A DNA stretch of 64,000 nt. Source: [Eubacterium] infirmum (GTDB lineage Bacteria; Bacillota; Clostridia; Peptostreptococcales; Anaerovoracaceae). The translations under genes and the position numbers were made by a program. Location of the stretch: the NCBI GenBank assembly GCA_900450455.1, contig UGGN01000001.1, positions 1,302,001-1,366,000 of the forward strand. The letters are read 5' to 3'. Within the stretch, counting starts at the first letter, position 1, and every line of letters starts with the position of its first letter. Below, piece by piece: positions 18,196 to 27,129 of the stretch. Below the pieces are notes generated by a model. The model did not search any database. It worked only from the letters and a program-made list of their open reading frames with translations, and had not been told where the DNA came from.

Positions 18196-19842
18196 ATGAA
18201 AGTAATGTTAAGACTTCTTAAAATGATTAATCCCCTCAAATATGTAATGCTTTTGGGAATACTACTAGGAACTCTTGGTCATCTTGCTGCTGCGTTTATT
18301 ACCATTCTCGGAGGATTTGGAATAGTTAACTATGTAAATGGCGACATAGATAGTCTGACATTTATATTCATTATTATGGGAATTTCGGCACTTGCTAGAG
18401 GATTCCTCAGATATGGGGAGCAGACATGTAATCACTATATCGCCTTTAAGATACTCGCGATAATTAGAGACAAGGTATTTATAGCTCTTAGAAGGCTCTG
18501 CCCGGCAAAGCTTGACGGTCACGGAAAAGGAAATCTTATTTCGATTATTACAGCTGATATCGAGCTACTTGAGGTGTTCTTTGCACATACTATTTCACCG
18601 GTTGCCATAGCAACAATCTTCTCTATTATCATGGTTGTTTTTATCGGAAGCTATGGGTGGATTCTTGGTCTTTGGTCAGCAGTTGCATATCTGTGCGTCG
18701 GTCTTGTAATTCCGGTGATTATGTCAAAACTCAGTGCAGGCATAGGCGATGAAATGAGGGAAAAATCCGGAGACATGAGCAGTAACATGCTCGATAACCT
18801 CAGGGGACTCAAGGAAATAATGCAGTACTCATACGGAAATAAGCGGATAAATCAGCTGGCGGAGAAATCACTTAAGCTAAGTGAAACTGAAAAGAAACTC
18901 AAGGCTAATACCGGAACTAATATCGCTCTGACAAGCGGAGTTATAATGTTCTTTGATTTTGGAATGCTGTTTATTGCAAGTTATTTAAGCAGAGGGACAG
19001 GAAATCTTGATAGCATTGTAATACCGGTGTTTGCTATGTTCTCGTCATTTGGTCCGGTAATCGCTTTGGCAAATCTGGGAAGCTCATTAAACAATACGCT
19101 GGCTTCAGCCAGAAGAGTATTTGGAATACTCGATGAGACCCCGGTGGTAGAGGATATTATTGGAAAGGAGAATGTTGATTTTACGGGAGTAAGAGTTGAA
19201 AACCTGAATTTCTCATATACAGAAGGGAATCAGCAGAGTTTGATACTGGAGGGAATTAAACTTGAAATCAAAGAAAATGAGATTCTTGGAATTATTGGTA
19301 AGAGCGGTAGCGGTAAATCGACACTGCTTAAGCTTTTGATGAGATTCTGGAAAGTTGATAGCGGAAAAATCTATATATCTGACAGGGAGATAGATAAGGT
19401 AAACACATCGAATCTAAGAGAACTTGAAAGTTTTGTAACTCAGGAAACAGAGCTGTTTAGGGATACGATTGAAAATAATATTAAGATAGCAAAGTTAGAT
19501 GCTACGCGTGAAGAGGTTATAGAGGCTTGCAAGAAAGCTTCAGTTCATGAATTTATTATGAGCCTGCCTAAGGGTTATGATTCTGAAGTTGGAGAGCTGG
19601 GAGATACACTATCAGGTGGAGAGCGTCAGAGACTTGGCGTTGCGAGAGCTTTCCTTCACGATTCACCGCTAATTCTCATGGACGAACCTACATCAAATTT
19701 AGATAGCTTAAACGAAGGTGCCATACTAAAAGTACTAAAAAGCGAGGCAAATGGTAAGAGCGTTGTACTTGTATCACACAGAGAGTCAACTATGAAGATA
19801 GCTGATAGAATTTATAAAATTGATAATGGAAGGGTAAGCTAG
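18196..19842 (+). CDS. ABC half-transporter, exporter type (second of pair)
   Basis: 548 residues with a membrane domain (about 10-300) and an ATPase (about 325-545). Walker A GKSGSGKST (about 368), signature LSGGERQRLG (about 476), Walker B LILMDEPTS and switch His in LVSHRES. Both nucleotide sites look active. It begins 3 nt after the partner stop and runs to within 9 nt of the DUF454 gene, so all belong to one transcript. Confidence 0.85.
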   Translation: MKVMLRLLKMINPLKYVMLLGILLGTLGHLAAAFITILGGFGIVNYVNGDIDSLTFIFIIMGISALARGFLRYGEQTCNHYIAFKILAIIRDKVFIALRRLCPAKLDGHGKGNLISIITADIELLEVFFAHTISPVAIATIFSIIMVVFIGSYGWILGLWSAVAYLCVGLVIPVIMSKLSAGIGDEMREKSGDMSSNMLDNLRGLKEIMQYSYGNKRINQLAEKSLKLSETEKKLKANTGTNIALTSGVIMFFDFGMLFIASYLSRGTGNLDSIVIPVFAMFSSFGPVIALANLGSSLNNTLASARRVFGILDETPVVEDIIGKENVDFTGVRVENLNFSYTEGNQQSLILEGIKLEIKENEILGIIGKSGSGKSTLLKLLMRFWKVDSGKIYISDREIDKVNTSNLRELESFVTQETELFRDTIENNIKIAKLDATREEVIEACKKASVHEFIMSLPKGYDSEVGELGDTLSGGERQRLGVARAFLHDSPLILMDEPTSNLDSLNEGAILKVLKSEANGKSVVLVSHRESTMKIADRIYKIDNGRVS

Positions 19843-19851
19843 GAGGAAAAA

Positions 19852-20223
19852 ATGACTATCAAAAAGATATTTTTTGTTGTAGTCGGATGTATTAGTTTGG
19901 GAATAGGTGCAGTAGGTGCAGTTCTACCTTTTCTGCCAACATTTCCATTTCTGATGCTGACCGCAATTTGTTTTACAGCAAGCTCAGAGAGACTAAACAA
20001 CTGGTTTAAGTCAACAAAGCTATATAAGAACAACCTGGAATCATATGTCGAAAAACGAGGGATGACTAAAGCAACAAAGATAAAAATCATGCTTATCGTA
20101 ACGATACTAATGGGATTTGGCTTCTACATGATGCATGCAGTTCCAATTGGAAGAGTTGTTTTAGCAATAGTTTGGCTTGGGCATATGCTTTACTTCGGAT
20201 TTAGGGTAAAGACAATACAATAA
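19852..20223 (+). CDS. DUF454 (YbaN-like) inner-membrane protein
   Basis: 123 residues with two N-terminal hydrophobic segments (GCISLGIGAVGAVLPFLPTF, then FLMLTAICF), a FxxSxxLxxWFxxTxLYKxN segment typical of the family, and two C-terminal helices. Function is unknown. It is the last gene of the heme-uptake transcript (RBS AGGAGG, 5 nt), which suggests a membrane role in that process. That link is inference from position only. Confidence 0.8.
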   Translation: MTIKKIFFVVVGCISLGIGAVGAVLPFLPTFPFLMLTAICFTASSERLNNWFKSTKLYKNNLESYVEKRGMTKATKIKIMLIVTILMGFGFYMMHAVPIGRVVLAIVWLGHMLYFGFRVKTIQ

Positions 20224-20226
20224 GGC

Positions 20227-20239
20227 TTATAGGACAAAA
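20227..20239 (+). repeat. Dispersed repeat, short copy (TATAGGACAAAA)
   Basis: TTATAGGACAAAA sits in the 21-nt gap between convergent genes and matches the core of the copies at 5007 and 50188. Only the core is shared here. Confidence 0.4.
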
Positions 20240-20244
20240 CTTGT

Positions 20245-21192
20245 TTATCTTTCTGAGAATTTTCCTTGCCATGAATCTCTTTCTTTCAATTTCTGATTTA
20301 TGGTGTTGAGTACAAGCCTCTTGCGATATGCCCACTTCGGTGCAATCAAGGTTTTTGCCGGGGAATCAGCCGAAAGTCTGTGCATTACTATATTGTATGG
20401 TATTATCTCAAGAAGGTCGCAGACGAGCTCTGCGTATTCATCCATGGATTCAAATGGTAGATAATCAGGAAGCTCTTCCGCCAGCTTGGTTCCTGAAATC
20501 ATATTGAGAAGATGAAGCTTAAGCCCCCAGGTATTGCTTTTTATAGCGTGCATTACACTCATTTTCATGTCGTGCTTTGATTCACCCGGAAGTCCTAAAA
20601 TCAGATGAGTAACAGTTCTTATATTTAGTGTGTTTAGCTTTGATATTGTTTCATCATAGTCTACTAAAGTGTGACATAGATTTAGTCTACGTGCGCTGTC
20701 TTCGTGTATAGTCTGAAGCCCCAGTTCAACCCAAAGAAAATGTTCCTTGTTTATCTCGTCCAAGAGTTTGAGACATTCATCGTCTATGCAGTCACTTCTT
20801 GTTGCAATTGCAAGCCCTAAGATGCGAGAATCATCTAGCGCGCCGTAGTAAAGCTCTCTTAATTTTGAAACAGGGGCGTAGGTTCCGGTGTAGTTTTGGA
20901 AATAGGCGAGATATTTTGCATTTGGCCATTTTTTCGATAGCAAAGCAATCTGGTCGTCTATGGTGGAGGCTTTATCTCCGCTACCTCTTGCCGAACAAAA
21001 AGTGCAGCCGCCAAAGCCCTTACTTCCGTCTCTGTTTGGGCATGTAAAACCGGCGTCAATTGAAAGCTTGACGACTTTTTCTCCAAATTCTTTTTTTAAC
21101 GCTTGATTAAGCGTGTTAATTCTCATTAAGCCTTCCGTAAAATTATCAGAAGAACGTGTAAAATCAACATTATTTAGGGTATAGCTGTTCAT
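20245..21192 (-). CDS. Radical SAM protein, YhcC family
   Basis: 315 residues. The radical SAM cluster is in FTCPNRDG...GGCTFC (about 48-63), with the family's longer C-x-n-C-x2-C spacing, followed by SARGSGD. Later blocks are LAIATRSDCI, WVELGLQT, THLILGLPGES and GLKLHLLNMISGT, as in the TIGR01212 group. The AAAGGA ribosome site lies 7 nt upstream on the minus strand. It is a single gene with a divergent promoter shared with queH. Its substrate is not established to my knowledge. Confidence 0.87.
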   Translation of the reverse strand: MNSYTLNNVDFTRSSDNFTEGLMRINTLNQALKKEFGEKVVKLSIDAGFTCPNRDGSKGFGGCTFCSARGSGDKASTIDDQIALLSKKWPNAKYLAYFQNYTGTYAPVSKLRELYYGALDDSRILGLAIATRSDCIDDECLKLLDEINKEHFLWVELGLQTIHEDSARRLNLCHTLVDYDETISKLNTLNIRTVTHLILGLPGESKHDMKMSVMHAIKSNTWGLKLHLLNMISGTKLAEELPDYLPFESMDEYAELVCDLLEIIPYNIVMHRLSADSPAKTLIAPKWAYRKRLVLNTINQKLKERDSWQGKFSER

Positions 21193-21284
21193 GGTTAATC
21201 CTTTTATTTGGGCTTTCTATATGCTATAATATATTAGTATATATTGACTGAAATGTGAAGACCAATTTATCAGGAAGACAGGCA

Positions 21285-21938
21285 ATGAATAAGAATAGAT
21301 GCATACAGGAAAGTATAGATGGATGTAGCTGTGAATGTAATGATGTTTGTGGAGAAATCGTCAAGTTAGGTAAGGCAAATGTCAAGCCTAAGGTACTTTT
21401 GCACAGCTGTTGCGGACCTTGCAGTACAGCGGTCATAGAGAGGCTTTTCGGTGAGTATAACATCACGGTATTCTACTTTAATCCATGCATTACCGAAAAC
21501 GACGAGTACGAAAAACGTAAGCGTGAGCAGATTCGTTTTATTGATGAGTTCAACGATGATATGGACGAGGACCAAAAGGTCAAATACATGGAAGGTTCAT
21601 ATAGACCTGATGAATATCTTAATTTGGTTAAAGGTTTGGAGTCTGAGCCGGAGGGTGGAGCCAGATGCACTGTCTGCTTTAGGCAAAGATTGGATGAGAC
21701 AGCAAGGACTGCTAAGAAATACGAGTTTGATTTCTTTGCAAGCACTTTGACCGTAAGTCCGCATAAGAATTATGCTTTGATTTCCGAAATAGGTAAGGAA
21801 TGTGAGAAGAGGTACGGAGTGTACTTCCTCGATATGGATTTTAAGAAGAAAGCCGGATTTCAGAGAAGTATTCAGCTTTCCAAGGAACATCATCTCTATA
21901 GACAGAACTACTGTGGATGCAAATTTTCAAAGAGATAG
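21285..21938 (+). CDS. queH: Epoxyqueuosine reductase QueH
   Basis: 217 residues. Performs the last step of queuosine synthesis in tRNA, reducing epoxyqueuosine. The adjacent cysteines HSCCGPC (about 45) and the C-terminal QNYCGCKFS are the family's iron-sulfur ligands, with a GGARCTVCFRQRL middle motif. The ATG at 21285 is preferred to a GTG at 21255 because AGGAAG is 7 nt upstream. QueA and Tgt are encoded at 59-62 kb of this window. Confidence 0.92.
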   Translation: MNKNRCIQESIDGCSCECNDVCGEIVKLGKANVKPKVLLHSCCGPCSTAVIERLFGEYNITVFYFNPCITENDEYEKRKREQIRFIDEFNDDMDEDQKVKYMEGSYRPDEYLNLVKGLESEPEGGARCTVCFRQRLDETARTAKKYEFDFFASTLTVSPHKNYALISEIGKECEKRYGVYFLDMDFKKKAGFQRSIQLSKEHHLYRQNYCGCKFSKR

Positions 21939-21965
21939 ACAAACAATACGAAAGGGTATATGTAT

Positions 21966-22976
21966 ATGCCGAAATTGATTAAACCAAAGAACTATGCGCC
22001 TAAGATTTCCCCAATGGAAACGCAGCGCGCTATAAAGAAGATAAAGGATTACTTCCAGCAGGAGCTGGCTTATGGTCTAAACCTACGAAGAGTTTCAGCA
22101 CCGCTATTTGTTGCACCGGAAACAGGTCTCAATGATAATCTCAACGGCGTGGAGAGAAGAGTCAGCTTTACTATCTTGGACATGGATGAGAAAAATGTCG
22201 AGATTGTGCAATCGCTCGCTAAGTGGAAGAGAATGGCGCTAGGTAAGTACGGAATAAAGCCCGGCCACGGAATTTATACGGATATGAATGCTATAAGACG
22301 TGATGAGGAGCTGGATAATATCCACTCTCTGTACGTCGATCAGTGGGATTGGGAGAAGGTTATAACAAAGGAACAGAGGACTACGGAATACCTTCATGAG
22401 ACTGTAACGACCATATACAATGCGGTTAAGAATCTCGGTGATTACGTAAATAGGCTTTACAGAGATATACAGACAGAGCTTCCTAATGAGATTTATTTTA
22501 TAACTTCTCAGGAGCTTGAGGATTTATATCCCGATAAGACGGCTAAGGAAAGGGAAAACCTGATAACCAGAGCTCATGGAGCTGTCTTCATAGAGAAGAT
22601 AGGTGGAAAACTCAGGTCAGGCGAAAAGCACGATGGAAGATCCCCTGACTACGACGACTGGGAACTTAACGGAGATATACTTCTATGGGATGATGTGCTG
22701 GAAATCGCCTTTGAGATAAGCTCTATGGGAATAAGAGTCGATAGCGATTCCATGGAGAGACAGCTCAAACTTGCAGGTGCTGAGGACAGAAAGAAGCTTT
22801 CATTCCAGAGAGCTGTTCTGGATAGTGAATTACCTCTTTCTATAGGAGGGGGAATAGGACAGAGCAGACTGTGCATGTTCTTCCTACGCAAGGCTCATAT
22901 CGGAGAAGTTCAGGTAAGCGTTTGGCCAAAGGAAATGGATGAGGAATGTCGTAAGGCAAATATATTCTTATTGTAA
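21966..22976 (+). CDS. asnA: Aspartate-ammonia ligase (asparagine synthetase A)
   Basis: 336 residues; makes asparagine from aspartate, ammonia and ATP. Class II aminoacyl-tRNA-synthetase-like fold. Family blocks are LAKWKRMALG, HSLYVDQWDWE, RSPDYDDWELNGDIL, FEISSMGIRVD and the ATP-binding IGGGIGQSRL near the end. Either ATG 21960 or 21966 may start it; AAAGGG is 9 nt before the second. The stop overlaps the priA start by one base (TAATG), so the two are translationally coupled. Confidence 0.95.
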   Translation: MPKLIKPKNYAPKISPMETQRAIKKIKDYFQQELAYGLNLRRVSAPLFVAPETGLNDNLNGVERRVSFTILDMDEKNVEIVQSLAKWKRMALGKYGIKPGHGIYTDMNAIRRDEELDNIHSLYVDQWDWEKVITKEQRTTEYLHETVTTIYNAVKNLGDYVNRLYRDIQTELPNEIYFITSQELEDLYPDKTAKERENLITRAHGAVFIEKIGGKLRSGEKHDGRSPDYDDWELNGDILLWDDVLEIAFEISSMGIRVDSDSMERQLKLAGAEDRKKLSFQRAVLDSELPLSIGGGIGQSRLCMFFLRKAHIGEVQVSVWPKEMDEECRKANIFLL

Positions 22977-24985
22977 TGAAATATGCGAAGCTTGTTATAG
23001 AAAATAAGAGCAGACATACAGATAGGCTCTACACATATAGGTGCACTGATGACACCAGGATAGGCCAGGTCGTAAAGCTTCCTTTCAGCAAGGGAAATAC
23101 CGAAAGGCGGGGTTTTGTCTTTGATGTAACTAATGAATGCGAAATCGATGATTCTAAGCTCAAGGAGATTAGCTCGATTGAAGAGGATATTTCGCTGACC
23201 GAAGAGATGGTTGAGACAGCGGTTTGGATGAGGCAAAGATATGGGATCAGATATCTTGATGCTGTAAACTGCTTTATTCCAAGAGGTAAAGCAGCAAAGA
23301 ATGGCAAGCAAAAGAACCCGCTCAGCAATGCAAAGGGTGAGCATCAGGACATAGATAATCTAACAGAAGAACAGAAGGCAGCATGTGAGGAGATTAACTC
23401 AGCTATAGATTCGGGAAGGCAAGAGAACTTTCTTATTAAGGGCGTTACCGGAAGCGGAAAGACCGAGGTTTATATGCAGGCTGCCGCAAGGACTATATCA
23501 AAGGGAAAGACCGTTATTATGCTGCTTCCTGAGATAGCTTTGACAAAACAAATTACAGAGAGGTTCGTCGGTAGATTCGGTAAGGATAGCTGCGCAATAC
23601 TGCACAGTCACCTTACGGGCAGAGAGCGCTTTGATGAATGGAGCAGAGTTAGAAGTGGAGAAGCTAAGATAGTAATCGGAGCAAGAATGGCTGTCTTTGC
23701 ACCGCTCGAAAACATAGGCCTTATAGTTTTAGATGAGGAGCACGAGTCGACTTACAAATCTGATATGACACCTAAGTATGAGACGGTGGATATAGCGTTT
23801 AAGCGACTTATGCACTATAGCGGAGTGCTTTTGCTCGGGAGTGCAACGCCTTCATTAGTTTCATACCAAAGGGCTAAGGAAGGTATTTACAAGCTCATAG
23901 AGATGAATACAAGATATAATGCGATCGAGCTTCCGGATATGTCCATAGTGGATATGAGGCAGGAGTTAAGGAAAGGAAATCGCAGTATATTCAGCGATAC
24001 GCTCTACCAAAGCATGGATGAGCATCTGCAAAACGGAGAACAGGTGATACTGTTTCTTAACAGGCGCGGATATTCGAGTAGCATAAGCTGCAAGGATTGC
24101 GGAAATACTTTGATGTGCCCGGACTGTGGCATAAGTCTGACATATCATAAGAGAGAAAACGCCGCTGTTTGTCACTACTGCGGAAGGCATTTTGATATAC
24201 CTAAGGAATGTCCAAGGTGCTCAAGTAAGTTTATAAAGTTCATTGGAGTTGGAACTGAACAGGTTGAGGAGTTTGTCAAGAAGGAATTTAAGGATTACGA
24301 GACAGAGCGCTTTGATCTTGATACAGCCAAAAACAGCAGAGAAATTGCGGCGATACTCAATAGATTCGCATCGGGTAAGACTAGGATACTCGTTGGAACT
24401 CAGCTGGTTGCCAAGGGACTTGACTTTAGAAACGTTGGATTGGCATGCGTAGTATCTGCTGACACTACGCTGAATATACCTGACTACAGGTCTGCTGAGA
24501 GGACATTTCAGCTGATTACACAGGTAGCGGGACGTGCAGGTAGAGGACTCAAGAAGGGTGAGGTTATAATTCAGACATATAACCCTGAGAACCTTGCTGT
24601 AACAGCAGCATCAAGATATGACTATGAGGGTTTCTTTGCCGAAGAGATAAGCTTTAGAAAACTAATGAAATATCCTCCTTTCAGCGATCTTATACAAGTG
24701 CAGTTTATAGGAGATAATGAGTTAGAAACGGAAAGTCATGCTCTGGAGTGTAAGAACTATTTGAGCAATAAGGAGATAGATAAAAACGGAAACGAGATAT
24801 TTGGTCCTAAAGGAACGCACCAAATATCAAAAGAGCGGGATGTCTTTAGATATTCAATCCTGATTAAGGCTTCTAAGGGAAGCAGAAATAAATATATATA
24901 CTATATAAGCAAATATGGAGAATATGTTACATCGAATACCAAACTGAGCTTTGTAATCGATGTTAATCCGTACGGCGGATTTTAG
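22976..24985 (+). CDS. priA: Primosomal helicase PriA
   Basis: 669 residues, slightly short for the family. Restarts stalled replication forks as a 3'-5' helicase. The N-terminal DNA-binding domain is followed by Walker A GVTGSGKTEVY (about 160), DEEH (about 260) and GSATPS. A zinc-binding insert lies at about 375-430 with four CxxC pairs (CKDC, CPDC, CHYC, CPRC). The helicase C-domain has VGTQLVAKGLDF and QVAGRAGRG. It leads the conserved priA-def-fmt order. Confidence 0.95.
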   Translation: MKYAKLVIENKSRHTDRLYTYRCTDDTRIGQVVKLPFSKGNTERRGFVFDVTNECEIDDSKLKEISSIEEDISLTEEMVETAVWMRQRYGIRYLDAVNCFIPRGKAAKNGKQKNPLSNAKGEHQDIDNLTEEQKAACEEINSAIDSGRQENFLIKGVTGSGKTEVYMQAAARTISKGKTVIMLLPEIALTKQITERFVGRFGKDSCAILHSHLTGRERFDEWSRVRSGEAKIVIGARMAVFAPLENIGLIVLDEEHESTYKSDMTPKYETVDIAFKRLMHYSGVLLLGSATPSLVSYQRAKEGIYKLIEMNTRYNAIELPDMSIVDMRQELRKGNRSIFSDTLYQSMDEHLQNGEQVILFLNRRGYSSSISCKDCGNTLMCPDCGISLTYHKRENAAVCHYCGRHFDIPKECPRCSSKFIKFIGVGTEQVEEFVKKEFKDYETERFDLDTAKNSREIAAILNRFASGKTRILVGTQLVAKGLDFRNVGLACVVSADTTLNIPDYRSAERTFQLITQVAGRAGRGLKKGEVIIQTYNPENLAVTAASRYDYEGFFAEEISFRKLMKYPPFSDLIQVQFIGDNELETESHALECKNYLSNKEIDKNGNEIFGPKGTHQISKERDVFRYSILIKASKGSRNKYIYYISKYGEYVTSNTKLSFVIDVNPYGGF

Positions 24986-24993
24986 GAGGAAAG

Positions 24994-25470
24994 ATGGCAC
25001 TGAGAAAAGTTGTTGTTCGCGGCGACGAGATTTTATCAAAGAGATGTAGAGAGGTAAGTGAAGTTACAGGCAGAATAAAAGAAACTCTGGATGACATGGT
25101 AGATACTATGAGAGAGGAGCTGGGCGTTGGGCTTGCTGCACCTCAGGTAGGAATTATGAGAAGAATGTTTGTGGCCGAACCTGAACCGGGTAGAGTTTAC
25201 TACATGATAAATCCTGAAATATATTTTGAAGAGGGCAGTGAAGAGGACTATGAGGCATGTCTTTCGGTTCCGGGTCTCATAGGGATAGTTGAAAGACCGC
25301 AGAAGATTAAAATCAGAGCACTTGACAGAGATGGCGTAGAACATGATTACGAGTTTGAGGGTTTTGATGCAAGAGTAATGTGTCATGAGAACGATCACCT
25401 TAATGGCGTTCTATACACGGACAAGGCACACGATATCAGACCGGCGGAAGCGCCGAGTGAAGAGGAATAA
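24994..25470 (+). CDS. def: Peptide deformylase
   Basis: 158 residues. Removes the formyl group from nascent peptides using a bound metal. The three motifs are GVGLAAPQVG (about 45), EACLSVPG (about 88, with Ala in place of the usual Gly) and HENDHLNG (about 131), which supplies two His ligands and the catalytic Glu. RBS AGGAGG, 6 nt. Next to fmt, its functional opposite. Confidence 0.95.
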   Translation: MALRKVVVRGDEILSKRCREVSEVTGRIKETLDDMVDTMREELGVGLAAPQVGIMRRMFVAEPEPGRVYYMINPEIYFEEGSEEDYEACLSVPGLIGIVERPQKIKIRALDRDGVEHDYEFEGFDARVMCHENDHLNGVLYTDKAHDIRPAEAPSEEE

Positions 25471-25476
25471 TTTTTT

Positions 25477-26418
25477 ATGAAGATAGTTTTTATGGGTACG
25501 CCTGACTTTGCGGCACCATCCCTAAGGTCATTAGCAAAATCAAAGCATGATGTGTGCCTGGTAATTTCACAACCTGACAGAGCCGGGAACAGGGGAAAGA
25601 TGAGCATGCCGATAATAAAGGAGATTGCCATTGCCGAGAATATTCCGGTTATGCAGCCTGAGAGGATTAAGCAAAACGAAGAACTCATGGATGTAATAAA
25701 AGGCATAAACCCGGATATGATTATCGTAGCAGCATACGGTAAGATATTACCTAAGGAACTTTTGGACTTACCAAGGTTTGGATGTGTTAACGTTCATGCT
25801 TCGCTACTCCCTAAATTCAGAGGCGCATCTCCAATTCAACACGCAATTTTGACAGGCGAAACACATTCAGGTGTCACCATAATGAAGATGGCAGAGGGTC
25901 TGGATACAGGAGATATGTATTCACAAGCATCGCTTGAAATCGCGGGTTACAACTATCCTGAGCTCAGCGAAAGATTGGCAAAACTTGGGGCGGAACTCTT
26001 GCTAAAGACCATGGATGACATCGAAAGCGGCAAGGCGCATGCAGAGGTTCAGGATGAAACAAAGGCGACGCATACCGGAATCATCAAAAAGGAAGAAGGT
26101 CGTGTGAACTTCGCTGATGAGAGTGCAATTGAGATAGAGCGAAAACTCAGAGCCTTTACACCTTGGCCGGGAGTATATTTTGAACTCGGAGATTTAAAGA
26201 TCAAAATAAAGGCTGTGGAAGTTCACAATGATATTAAACCGGTTGAGGTAGGTAGACCTGCAGAGGTCATAGCTGCAAACAACGATGGTATAGATGTGAT
26301 TTGCCGCAAAGGGATTTTAAGGATAAAGGAACTTCAAGCTCCGGGAAAGAAAAGCATGAAATCAGGTGATTATCTCAGAGGTAATAAGCTTGAGGTCGGT
26401 ACAGTACTTGGGAGGTAA
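25477..26418 (+). CDS. fmt: Methionyl-tRNA formyltransferase
   Basis: 313 residues of the usual length. Formylates initiator Met-tRNA using 10-formyl-THF. FMGTPDFAAPSL at the start, NVHASLLPKFRGASPIQHAI (about 107-126) carrying the catalytic Asn-His region, and GVTIMKMAEGLDTGDM with the catalytic Asp. The C-terminal OB-like domain begins about residue 205. Six nt after def. Confidence 0.96.
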   Translation: MKIVFMGTPDFAAPSLRSLAKSKHDVCLVISQPDRAGNRGKMSMPIIKEIAIAENIPVMQPERIKQNEELMDVIKGINPDMIIVAAYGKILPKELLDLPRFGCVNVHASLLPKFRGASPIQHAILTGETHSGVTIMKMAEGLDTGDMYSQASLEIAGYNYPELSERLAKLGAELLLKTMDDIESGKAHAEVQDETKATHTGIIKKEEGRVNFADESAIEIERKLRAFTPWPGVYFELGDLKIKIKAVEVHNDIKPVEVGRPAEVIAANNDGIDVICRKGILRIKELQAPGKKSMKSGDYLRGNKLEVGTVLGR

Positions 26419-26421
26419 TTT

Positions 26422-27129
26422 ATGTATTATGACAGCACTATACTACTTCTAATTCCGGCGATAATTTTTGCTATGATAGCTTCGGCTGGAGTTAAAAGTA
26501 CATTTTCAAAGTATTCATATATTAGAAACAGCCGAAACATGACCGGTGCAGAGGCTGCACAGAGAATGCTTAGAGCAAATGGATTAACTAATGTTGGAAT
26601 TAACCATATACCGGGAAATTTGACCGATAACTTTGATCCAAGAAGTAATACGCTGAACCTTTCGGATTCAGTATATGATAAAACTTCAATCAGTGCAGTT
26701 GCAGTTGCCTGTCATGAGGCCGGTCATGCTCTTCAGCATTCATTTGGATACAAGCCGATAACTGCGAGAAACTCAATAGTTCCGGTTGTGAACTTCGCAT
26801 CTCACATTTCTTGGTTTCTAATAATCATAGGATTATTTTTGACAGCTCAGGGTTCAGGAGATATGGGATATATCGGAGATACTATTTTTGACATCGGTGT
26901 ATTTGCATTTGTGATTGTACTTGCATTCCATCTAATTACGCTTCCTGTAGAGTTTAATGCCAGCTCAAGAGCGCTTGCAAATATTCAGGAGCTAGGGCTT
27001 GTCGATGAGAACGAATATCAGGGTGCGAAGAAGGTTCTTAAGGCAGCTGCTATGACATACGTGGCAGCTACTGCTGTTGCAGCGGTAAACCTTATCAGGG
27101 TGCTCGCTATCAGAGGAAGGCGAAATTGA
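26422..27129 (+). CDS. Membrane zinc metallopeptidase (YugP family)
   Basis: 235 residues. N-terminal membrane helix (about 5-23), zinc site HEAGHALQH (about 97), and two further helices (about 125-150 and 155-180). The VEFNAS segment (about 175) supplies the third ligand region. Substrates are unknown. It sits between fmt and rsmB, as often seen in Clostridia. Confidence 0.88.
   Translation: MYYDSTILLLIPAIIFAMIASAGVKSTFSKYSYIRNSRNMTGAEAAQRMLRANGLTNVGINHIPGNLTDNFDPRSNTLNLSDSVYDKTSISAVAVACHEAGHALQHSFGYKPITARNSIVPVVNFASHISWFLIIIGLFLTAQGSGDMGYIGDTIFDIGVFAFVIVLAFHLITLPVEFNASSRALANIQELGLVDENEYQGAKKVLKAAAMTYVAATAVAAVNLIRVLAIRGRRN

Noticed and set aside
21201..21284. preQ1 riboswitch upstream of queH
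   Set aside because: The leader is short and AT-rich with no pseudoknot-like pattern; only a TATAAT box is visible.
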